From positions 52,037 through 64,992 of the forward strand of contig DAOI01000018.1 of NCBI GenBank assembly GCA_002501805.1: a stretch of DNA of 12,956 nt. Direction: 5' to 3'. The notes under the pieces were generated by a model. The model did no database searches, was not told the DNA's origin, and saw only the letters and a list, made by a program, of their open reading frames with translations. The stretch is from Euryarchaeota archaeon UBA463 (GTDB lineage Archaea > Thermoplasmatota > Poseidoniia > Poseidoniales > Thalassarchaeaceae). The translations under genes were made by a program, and so were the position numbers. This document shows, one piece after another, positions 1 through 6,068 of this stretch. The stretch's first letter is position 1; every line of letters begins with the position of its first letter.

Positions 1-707
1 AATTCCATATCTCCCATTTCTGCTCCTGCCCAGTATGCCAATGCATAACCTTCTCCTGTATACTCCCAAGATCCAGAGCATATCTCCCAGCATCTAGTGG
101 CACCTCCCGTGGCCAGTACAATTGATTTTGCTTTGAATACATGAAGTGAACCATCGTTCCTACTGTAAGCGAAGCAACCAGATACTCTACCTTCCGACTT
201 GAATATCTTCCTCACGGTGAACTCCATGAAAACATCCATTCCCATGTGTATTCCTCTTTGCTGTAGTGTTCTAATCAGCTCCAATCCAGTTGCATCCCCT
301 ATATGGGCAAGTCTTGGATAGGTATGTCCACCAAAATTTCTCTGACTCGTAAGTCCAGAGGGAGTCCTATCAAACACAGCTCCCCATTGCTCCAGCTCCC
401 TAATTCTATCAGGTGCTTGTTGTGCATGAATTCTGGCCATCCTCCAGTCATTCAGATATTTGCCACCTTTCATAGTGTCTCTGAAGTGTGTCTCCCATGA
501 ATCCCGCTCATCTTTGTTAGCTAGGGCAGCCGCGGCTCCTCCTTCGGCCATTACGGTATGCGCTTTACCCAGCATAGATTTGGAAATCATGGCAACTGTT
601 GCACCCGAGGAGCTAGCTTCTATTGCTGCACGAAGGCCGGCCCCTCCGGCCCCTATGATAACGACATCATATTCATGAATAGAGTAATCCTGATCCAAAA
701 CTACCAC
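1..707 (-). CDS. sdhA: Succinate dehydrogenase flavoprotein subunit (partial, C-terminus off left edge)
   Basis: This is the N-terminal 235 residues of the FAD subunit that oxidises succinate to fumarate in complex II. An FAD-binding Rossmann motif GAGGAG lies at residues 19-24. His50, in AHTVMAEGG, sits where the flavin is covalently attached in the family. The substrate-region signature QRNFGGH is at about 122-128, and LATGG and WEYTGEGYALAY follow. The segment HTYPRLAHIGD and the phrase DTMKGGKYLNDWRMA are, from memory, closer to actinobacterial Sdh1 SdhA than to E. coli SdhA. The reading frame opens at GTG (707), overlapping the sdhC stop by 7 nt; TTG at 698 is an alternative, and there is no in-frame ATG nearby. 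About 60% of a normal SdhA is missing. Gene order sdhC-sdhA suggests sdhB follows outside the window. The family is certain; the exact start is not. Confidence 0.93.
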   Translation of the reverse strand, partial: MVVLDQDYSIHEYDVVIIGAGGAGLRAAIEASSSGATVAMISKSMLGKAHTVMAEGGAAAALANKDERDSWETHFRDTMKGGKYLNDWRMARIHAQQAPDRIRELEQWGAVFDRTPSGLTSQRNFGGHTYPRLAHIGDATGLELIRTLQQRGIHMGMDVFMEFTVRKIFKSEGRVSGCFAYSRNDGSLHVFKAKSIVLATGGATRCWEICSGSWEYTGEGYALAYWAGAEMGDME

Positions 708-1525
708 TCCAACAAAATCCGATCTGAAATGAATTCCTCAGCCACCGCCCAGACAAACAAGTCTCCTAAGAATACCATGGCAAGACTTGTCCAGAACCAG
801 AACGCGTGATGGACATTAACTCCACTAACCCACCTGTAAATGGAACCGAAGATACCTGAAATGCCACCTCTCCATTGGTCCATACCTCCTCCAAAAAGAT
901 GTCTGAATGCATGACAAGAGGCCACATACATGAATAGAAGGAATGCTTCAATACCCAAGACCATTGTACCAATGGATATGGCTCTAGAACCATCATCAAA
1001 CCGTGTTGTTAGTAGAACGTCATAGAATTTAACAGAAAGGACCAGTATAGCTAGGTAGAGCATATATCTGTGAATATTGTTTAGAATAAACAGTCCCTTT
1101 TCTCCCTTGTAATCCACAGTATAGCTAATCCCTGGTTTGGAAACCATACATCCAGTAGGATTCTGAAAGAAAGTCCTGTGGTATACCCTTCTCATGTAAT
1201 AGCAAGTCCCTCTGAATCCAAATGGAATCCATAGAATCAACATTGCTGAATTCATCCATCCGGGATGATTTGTAATGTGTAGCATATGTAGAACGTCAGG
1301 AGAAAATATTGGCGACGTTACCCTGTGATCATCATAATGTATACTCCCGTCCCACACTACAACTCTGAGTCCTGTGTAAATCAGTGCAATAGTAAGTGCA
1401 ATAGCCATCCATACTGGCTCCGTCCACCAATAGTCTATCCTATCAGTTCTCCCAAAACCTCTCTTCAGAGGAAGTTTGACATTAATGCCAAGCGAACTAA
1501 GATGGTCTCGGTCCCAGTTAGCCAT
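701..1525 (-). CDS. sdhC: Succinate dehydrogenase membrane anchor subunit, single-subunit Sdh1-like
   Basis: This 274-residue membrane protein anchors complex II and should carry electrons to quinone. Five hydrophobic segments are visible at about 37-57, 90-110, 148-171, 184-206 and 240-262. Histidines inside or at the ends of the last three (H152, H205, H209, H239, H240) are candidate haem ligands. The hallmark FRGTCYYMRRVYHR (about 104-117) and the later LNNIHRY resemble the long single anchor subunit of actinobacterial Sdh1, rather than the roughly 120-residue SdhC/SdhD pair of E. coli. Its stop codon overlaps the start of sdhA by a few bases, so the two are translated from one message. 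The ATG at 1525 is the first good start; only a weak purine-rich stretch (AGGG) lies upstream. Assignment rests on the anchor hallmark plus adjacency to sdhA. Confidence 0.88.
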   Translation of the reverse strand: MANWDRDHLSSLGINVKLPLKRGFGRTDRIDYWWTEPVWMAIALTIALIYTGLRVVVWDGSIHYDDHRVTSPIFSPDVLHMLHITNHPGWMNSAMLILWIPFGFRGTCYYMRRVYHRTFFQNPTGCMVSKPGISYTVDYKGEKGLFILNNIHRYMLYLAILVLSVKFYDVLLTTRFDDGSRAISIGTMVLGIEAFLLFMYVASCHAFRHLFGGGMDQWRGGISGIFGSIYRWVSGVNVHHAFWFWTSLAMVFLGDLFVWAVAEEFISDRILLEW

Positions 1526-1560
1526 GGTAACCCTGTACCTAGGGCACGGACGGGCCCCTT

Positions 1561-1572
1561 AAGCAATTGCTT
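1561..1572. promoter_or_regulatory. 12-bp perfect palindrome in the sdhC / zinc-ribbon divergent gap
   Basis: AAGCAATTGCTT reads identically on both strands. It lies 36 bp upstream of the sdhC start (minus) and 55 bp upstream of the small zinc-ribbon ORF (plus), where a dimeric regulator could bind and serve both directions. A GC-rich stretch with GGGCCC lies just beside it on the sdhC side. The symmetry is directly seen; the operator role is only inferred, and no clear TATA/BRE pair could be assigned. Confidence 0.3.
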
Positions 1573-1626
1573 CTAGCCAATTCCATTACACTCAACGTTG
1601 AAAGATGAAACTCTACTTGGAGAAAC

Positions 1627-1734
1627 ATGGATGAACACGGATTGGAGACATCGGTTTGCTACAAATGTGGCTACCTTCCAGGAGCCTGGCTTCCAGGGTT
1701 ACCATGCCCAGAATGCGGCGAGATACTTATCTAA
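1627..1734 (+). CDS. 35-residue rubredoxin-like zinc-ribbon microprotein
   Basis: This very small ORF encodes two CxxC knuckles: CYKCGY at residues 11-16 and CPECGE at 27-32. The 12-residue linker between them contains PGAWLPGLP. The CxxCGY...P.CP.CG layout is that of rubredoxin-like or zinc-ribbon domains, which bind Fe or Zn through four Cys; the same pattern forms the small domain of rubrerythrins. GGAG lies 4 nt upstream of the ATG, a plausible Shine-Dalgarno. It is divergent from sdhC by 101 bp, and its TAA overlaps the TAG of the convergent aldehyde dehydrogenase gene by 4 bp. Four regularly placed Cys in 35 residues are unlikely by chance, but expression is unproven. It could act as a redox or regulatory partner; no function can be assigned. 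Confidence 0.6.
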   Translation: MDEHGLETSVCYKCGYLPGAWLPGLPCPECGEILI

Positions 1735-3359
1735 GCAAGTTTAGAGTAGTCCGCCTCGGCTTCTTCCATCTCTATCTCTTCAACATCCATCTGTGCCAAC
1801 TGTAGCTTCCCAGAAAGCTCATCATTAACTGCATGCCAGTAAGAGTATGACTCGATTACCCATATCCCAGACTCTCGACTTCCATTCCCGCTTTCCTTCA
1901 CCCCTCCGAAGGGTAGGTGGGCCTCTGCACCAGTAGTTGAGTTGTTTATTCCGGTCATTCCAGCTTTAATCCCAGTCTTGAATCTGAAAGCCTCTAGCCT
2001 ATCATTTGTGTAGCAAGCACTAGAGAGTCCGAATGGAGATGCATTGGCTAAGCGAAGGGCGTCATCAAAGTCTTTGGCCTTAACTACCGTGACAACTGGG
2101 CCGAAAATTTCCTCATGGAAGCATTTCATGTCTTCAGTGACATTCTCATAAACATGTGGCCACATGTACACCCCTTCATCCGGATCTCCATGGAATCCAT
2201 CAGGAAGATTATGATTTGTGATTCTGCCAGATCCCCATAATTTGACAGCCCCATCATTTTCACAAATCTCTAGTCCCTTTAGGAAGTCTTCTCCATATTT
2301 CTCAGAAAGCATAGAACCGTAAAGAACCCCTTCATGACGCATTGAATCTCCTATCTGAGTTGTTGAAACCTTATCCATAAACTTGGACATGAACTCATCA
2401 TATACGTCTTCATGTATTATCAGGTTTCCAAGACTAGTACACCTTTGACCACCAGTTCCGAAACCGGCCCAATAAGCTCCTTCGACAGCATTTTCAATGT
2501 TAGCCGAAGGCATGACCACCAGGGGATTCTTTCCACCAAGCTCTAGTGATGCACTCACAAGGTTCCTTCCACAGGCCTCACCAATCATCTTCCCCACTGG
2601 GGTGCTCCCAGTGAATGAAATTTTGTCTACCATCCCTAAGTCTGCCGCATCTACAAGATACTGTCCAGCGCCACTTCCCTTCCCATGGATGAGATTTATT
2701 ACACCATCTGGAAGACCCGCCTCATGCATGATTCGTGCTAGAGCAAATGAAAGTAGAGGCGAATCCTGAGGGGATTTCCAGACGCATGTATTTCCACACA
2801 TTATTGCAGGAATCATCTTCCAGAAGGGAACGGCTGAGGGGAAATTACAGGCATTGATAATTCCACAGACGCCCAAGGGTCTCCTATACGTAAACAGCTC
2901 TTTGTCAGGGAGCTCAGAATTAACCGTCTGTCCATACAATCTTCTTCCCTCTGATTGGAAGAATAGACAAGTATCGATAGCCTCCTGAATCTCACCTCCG
3001 CATTCCTTCATGGTCTTTCCAATCTCTCTCGCCTGCAAGCGAACAAGATCTTCCTTCCTCTCCATCAATAATCTGCCCATGTTTCCGATAACTTGGCCCC
3101 TAGTGGGAGCAGGGGTGGAAGACCAAGATGGAAACGCCTTTCGAGCTGCCCGGAGGGCATCATGCACATCTTCCTTAGTGGAGAGAGGGAATTCTCCCAG
3201 AGTATCCTCCAACCAGGCTGGATTTTTACTGGTAAATGTCTTACCATCGCCCGAATTACAAAGTCTTCCCGCGATAATATTGTATCCTCTTATCGCAGGG
3301 CTACCATTTGGATTTTCTATTTTCATTGTCTCGAAGCCAGTTTCCAGCACATGAGTCAT
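1731..3359 (-). CDS. NAD(P)-dependent aldehyde dehydrogenase, ALDH superfamily
   Basis: This 542-residue enzyme should oxidise an aldehyde to the carboxylate using NAD(P)+. The superfamily landmarks are all present: oxyanion-hole Asn172 (CNFPSAVPFW), cofactor Lys195 (VWKSPQD), FTGSTPVG at 249-256, general base Glu273 (LELGGKNP), nucleophile Cys307 (GQRCTS), EIFGP at 417-421 and PFGGVKESGNG at 483-493. The MCGNTCVWK segment and the GLSSACYT region recall the ALDH7 (antiquitin, piperideine-6-carboxylate) branch, but the substrate cannot be fixed by eye. It is longer than the usual 480-510 residues, partly through an acidic C-terminal tail (about 524-537, Glu-rich). GGTGAT about 11 nt before ATG 3359 may serve as ribosome site. 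A second Met at residue 12 is an alternative start. Transcribed alone; convergent with the zinc-ribbon ORF and divergent from cdc48. Confidence 0.92.
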   Translation of the reverse strand: MTHVLETGFETMKIENPNGSPAIRGYNIIAGRLCNSGDGKTFTSKNPAWLEDTLGEFPLSTKEDVHDALRAARKAFPSWSSTPAPTRGQVIGNMGRLLMERKEDLVRLQAREIGKTMKECGGEIQEAIDTCLFFQSEGRRLYGQTVNSELPDKELFTYRRPLGVCGIINACNFPSAVPFWKMIPAIMCGNTCVWKSPQDSPLLSFALARIMHEAGLPDGVINLIHGKGSGAGQYLVDAADLGMVDKISFTGSTPVGKMIGEACGRNLVSASLELGGKNPLVVMPSANIENAVEGAYWAGFGTGGQRCTSLGNLIIHEDVYDEFMSKFMDKVSTTQIGDSMRHEGVLYGSMLSEKYGEDFLKGLEICENDGAVKLWGSGRITNHNLPDGFHGDPDEGVYMWPHVYENVTEDMKCFHEEIFGPVVTVVKAKDFDDALRLANASPFGLSSACYTNDRLEAFRFKTGIKAGMTGINNSTTGAEAHLPFGGVKESGNGSRESGIWVIESYSYWHAVNDELSGKLQLAQMDVEEIEMEEAEADYSKLA

Positions 3360-3501
3360 GTATGTACCGAATCACCCAACAGACATAATGCTACTCATCG
3401 AGGCACATCGTTCTGATAACCAATCGCAATTTTTGACATACTTTCATTGGTGGGTTTAACTAATGTGGCTATCGAGGTGTGTCCGCTAGGAGCCTAAGTA
3501 C
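3360..3501. promoter_or_regulatory. Divergent intergenic region between the ALDH gene and cdc48
   Basis: This 142-bp gap must contain the promoters for both flanking genes. It holds an imperfect inverted repeat, CATTGGT (3445-3451) and ACTAATG (3459-3465), with one mismatch and a 7-nt loop, 36 bp upstream of cdc48. A short T run occurs at about 3430-3434. A Shine-Dalgarno AGGAG is at 3488-3492, 9 nt before the cdc48 ATG. No convincing archaeal TATA/BRE pair was found, so the promoter positions are unresolved. Confidence 0.4.
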
Positions 3502-5727
3502 ATGACCGATGACAATTCTGATTCCCTTACACTTAGAGTGGCTAAGGCCATACCGAGCGACGTCGGACATGGTAGAGCGCGAGTCCCATTCGACAATGAT
3601 TTGAATCTCAAACCGGGAGACATAATTGAGGTATCTGGAGAGAGAAAAACTGCAGCGATTGTCTGGAGGTGTAGGCCGGAAGATGCGAATCTAGGGGTAA
3701 TAAGGGTGGATGGAATCATTCGTAAGAACGCCGGAGTTAGTCTCGGGGACAGAGTTGATATCAAGAAAGTCGAGACACAGCCTTGCCAAAGACTAGTTCT
3801 CAGCCCTGTCATGGCTAAGCAGCAGAAGGTAAGATTCGGTCCCGGAATAGAGGGATTCGCACGCAGGGGACTGAACAAAAGGCCTGTTGTAGCTGGTGAT
3901 AGGATATTTATCCCAGGGATGACTCTGTTCGCGGAAGCTCTCCCCTTTGCAATTGTCTCAACCAAGCCTAAGGGTATCGTTCAGGTCTTACCAGATACTG
4001 ATATTGTGATCAAAGAGGATGCAGTCGACGAGGAAGAGCAGGGGGATGTTCAGACAATTTCCTATGAGGACATAGGCGGTCTGGGCGACCAGCTCCAGAA
4101 GGTCAGAGAAATGATAGAACTCCCTCTCAAACATCCCATTCTGTTCAGAAGGTTAGGAATAGACCCTCCAAGGGGAGTATTACTTCATGGGCCCCCAGGT
4201 ACTGGAAAAACTCTCATTGCCAAGGCTGTAGCATCAGAGACCAATGCGCATTTCACCTCAATCAATGGTCCTGAGATTATCTCAAAGTATTACGGAGAAA
4301 GTGAGAAGCAGTTAAGAGAAATATTCGAGGAAGCGGCCGCTAATACTCCAGCTATAATTTTCATCGATGAGCTAGATAGTATTGCTCCTAAGAGGGAAGA
4401 TGTAAGTGGAGAAGTGGAGAGAAGGGTGGTTGCTCAATTACTGACCTTACTCGATGGAATGCAGGGTAGAGACAATGTTGTTGTCATAGGCGCTACCAAC
4501 AGGCAAGACGCCATCGACCCAGCTCTTAGGAGGCCCGGAAGATTTGATCGCGAGATAGAGATTGGCGTTCCTGACAAGAATGGAAGAGCTGAGATAATTG
4601 GAATCCACACACGTGGAATGCCAATAAGTGACGATTTCGACGTAGAATGGCTACTTGACAATACCAATGGATTCGTAGGAGCTGATATCTCAGCGCTTGT
4701 TAGAGAGTCCGCAATGAAGGCTCTCAGAAGGTACCTACCTGAAATCGATCTGGACGAGGAGCAAATACCTCCAGAAGTACTGGAAAAGATGGCAGTAATT
4801 ATGGCCGATTTCAGGATGGCCATTAAGGAGGTTGAGCCAAGTGCCCTTAGAGAGATTTACCTAGAAGTACCTGAGGTATCTTGGGATGAAGTGGGAGGGC
4901 TACAAGAGATCAAAGATAGACTCAAGGAAAGTATTGAATGGCCACTCACCAAACCGGAATTATTCGAACACTTTGGCATTAACCCTCCTAGAGGAATAGT
5001 ATTGTTTGGTGCCCCAGGAACAGGCAAAACACTCCTTGCCAAAGCAATAGCCAATGAGGCCAAGGCTAACTTCATCACCATTAAGGGTCCAGAGCTAATA
5101 TCCAAGTGGGTCGGTGAATCGGAGAAAGCCGTCAGAGAGGTATTCAAGAAGGCCAAGCAGTCCAGTCCTTCGATTATCTTTTTAGACGAGTTTGAGAGTA
5201 TAGCCGGAATTAGGAGATCTAGCTCTGGAGAAGGCTCTGATGTCATTAACAGAGTGGTGAATCAGTTGCTAAGCAGTATGGATGGTGTTGAGGGCATGGA
5301 AGGAGTGATTGTTGTTGCAGCCACTAACCGTCCAGAAATGATTGATCCAGCTCTTCTGAGGAGTGGAAGATTTGAGAGAGTCATGCATGTTCCTCCTCCT
5401 GATCCAGAGGCACTAAAGGCAATTCTGGAGATTCATACAGAAAATATGCCTCTTGGAAAATTCTCACTTGATGAGATAGCCTCTAAGCTTGAGAATTATA
5501 CTGGTGCAGATATCGAAGCAGTTTGTAGGGAAGCGGGACTTATCGCCATGAGAGCGGATAGGAAAACGGTGAGTAAGAAGCACTTCGAAGAAGCAGTCGA
5601 AAGAGTCAGGCCCACTGTTACCGATGAGATGATGCTCTATTACAACAGGATGGAAGATCTCCTAACCAGTGGTCTGCAGTCAGTTAGAAGGCTACCTGAT
5701 AGTCTCGTAGGAATAGAATCTGTATGA
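3502..5727 (+). CDS. cdc48: CDC48/VAT-type AAA+ ATPase (VCP-like unfoldase)
   Basis: This 741-residue hexameric unfoldase pulls proteins through its central pore using ATP. An N-terminal substrate/adaptor domain covers roughly 1-180 (double-psi barrel plus CDC48 domain 2). D1 has Walker A GPPGTGKT (230-237), pore loop KYYGES (262-267), Walker B IIFIDELD (285-292) and arginine fingers R347/R350. D2 has Walker A GAPGTGKT (503-510), pore loop KWVGES (535-540), Walker B IIFLDEFE (558-565) and R623/R626. Both ATPase sites look active, and both pore loops carry an aromatic residue. The length is typical for archaeal VAT. The C-terminus ends GIESV and lacks the HbYX motif by which some unfoldases open the 20S proteasome. 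The start is supported by AGGAG at a 9-nt spacing. A PRC-barrel gene follows after 9 nt, in the same transcript. Confidence 0.98.
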   Translation: MTDDNSDSLTLRVAKAIPSDVGHGRARVPFDNDLNLKPGDIIEVSGERKTAAIVWRCRPEDANLGVIRVDGIIRKNAGVSLGDRVDIKKVETQPCQRLVLSPVMAKQQKVRFGPGIEGFARRGLNKRPVVAGDRIFIPGMTLFAEALPFAIVSTKPKGIVQVLPDTDIVIKEDAVDEEEQGDVQTISYEDIGGLGDQLQKVREMIELPLKHPILFRRLGIDPPRGVLLHGPPGTGKTLIAKAVASETNAHFTSINGPEIISKYYGESEKQLREIFEEAAANTPAIIFIDELDSIAPKREDVSGEVERRVVAQLLTLLDGMQGRDNVVVIGATNRQDAIDPALRRPGRFDREIEIGVPDKNGRAEIIGIHTRGMPISDDFDVEWLLDNTNGFVGADISALVRESAMKALRRYLPEIDLDEEQIPPEVLEKMAVIMADFRMAIKEVEPSALREIYLEVPEVSWDEVGGLQEIKDRLKESIEWPLTKPELFEHFGINPPRGIVLFGAPGTGKTLLAKAIANEAKANFITIKGPELISKWVGESEKAVREVFKKAKQSSPSIIFLDEFESIAGIRRSSSGEGSDVINRVVNQLLSSMDGVEGMEGVIVVAATNRPEMIDPALLRSGRFERVMHVPPPDPEALKAILEIHTENMPLGKFSLDEIASKLENYTGADIEAVCREAGLIAMRADRKTVSKKHFEEAVERVRPTVTDEMMLYYNRMEDLLTSGLQSVRRLPDSLVGIESV

Positions 5728-5732
5728 GGTGA
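5726..5732 (+). promoter_or_regulatory. Shine-Dalgarno for the PRC-barrel gene, overlapping the cdc48 stop
   Basis: GAGGTGA overlaps the last two bases of the cdc48 TGA and sits 4 nt before the ATG at 5737. It matches the sequence complementary to the conserved 16S 3' end. It decides between ATG 5737, which gives the PRC-barrel frame, and the out-of-frame ATG at 5733, and it implies coupled translation with cdc48. Confidence 0.7.
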
Positions 5733-5736
5733 ATGG

Positions 5737-5979
5737 ATGCCAACAACATTCGGCAGAGAGCTCCTCGGCAGGGATGTTTTGGATGCTTCAAGCGACAAGC
5801 TTGGGACAATGGCAGATTTCAGCGTAGATATGGATACCGGCTCAATTGTAGCTCTTCTGGTGGTAATAGACCATGGAATAGACCCCAAGTTCCTTCCATG
5901 GCCAACAGCAGATGGACTGTTGTCCGTCCCGGTTTCAGAGGTAGCAAACATAGGTTCTGCGATACAGCTATCTCGTTGA
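5737..5979 (+). CDS. PRC-barrel domain protein (80 aa)
   Basis: The 80-residue product is a single PRC-barrel: it opens FGRELLGRDVLDASSDKLG, continues with DFSVDMDTGSIVALLV and ends VPVSEVANIGSAIQL. This is the usual order of short strands and turns in the small beta-barrel also found in photosynthetic reaction-centre H subunits and at the end of RimM. Stand-alone archaeal PRC proteins are common and mostly of unknown role, with links to RNA metabolism and cell division proposed for some. It has no signal peptide or membrane segment and should be cytoplasmic. The strong Shine-Dalgarno overlapping the cdc48 stop implies co-expression with that ATPase, so it could be a cofactor or adaptor, but this is inference. 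The overlapping 84-codon frame starting 4 nt earlier is Cys/Arg-rich and not protein-like. Confidence 0.85.
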   Translation: MPTTFGRELLGRDVLDASSDKLGTMADFSVDMDTGSIVALLVVIDHGIDPKFLPWPTADGLLSVPVSEVANIGSAIQLSR

Positions 5980-6014
5980 ACTCCTGATGCGTGAGTGTTC
6001 ATGGCCCCACAACG

Positions 6015-6024
6015 GTATTAATAC
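6015..6024. promoter_or_regulatory. AT-rich palindrome, candidate promoter element before the envelope cassette
   Basis: GTATTAATAC is a perfect 10-bp palindrome in the 89-bp gap between the PRC-barrel gene and the DUF4350-like gene, 44 bp upstream of the chosen ATG. Its AT-richness and distance would suit a TATA-like element or an operator that starts a separate transcript for the cassette. The symmetry is directly seen; the role is inferred. Confidence 0.3.
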
Positions 6025-6056
6025 GAAGTTAAGGCTCGATGGTTATTCCTATAGAT

Positions 6057-6062
6057 GGAGGT
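6057..6062 (+). promoter_or_regulatory. Strong Shine-Dalgarno fixing the DUF4350-like start at 6069
   Basis: GGAGGT ends 6 nt before ATG 6069. The in-frame ATG at 6039 lies upstream of this site and has no comparable ribosome site, so the shorter protein (547 rather than 557 residues) is preferred. Confidence 0.75.
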
Positions 6063-6068
6063 ATAGGC

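Noticed and set aside
303..809. Plus-strand frames over the sdhA/sdhC region
   Set aside because: They lie antisense to clear succinate dehydrogenase sequence and look like shadow frames.
4434..5246. Minus-strand frames of 129 codons over cdc48
   Set aside because: They are Ser/Leu/Pro-rich shadows of the two conserved AAA+ domains.
3502..5727. Reading the AAA+ protein as a proteasome-activating nucleotidase (PAN)
   Set aside because: It has two complete AAA+ modules and a CDC48 N-domain. PAN has one AAA+ module and an N-terminal coiled coil.
5733..5987. 84-codon frame overlapping the PRC-barrel gene
   Set aside because: It starts 4 nt earlier but is Cys/Arg/Ser-rich without domain character. 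The Shine-Dalgarno spacing and the clear PRC-barrel sequence favour the frame at 5737.
6039..6068. Upstream ATG giving a 557-residue DUF4350-like protein
   Set aside because: A strong GGAGGT lies between this ATG and the in-frame ATG at 6069, so the later start is better supported.
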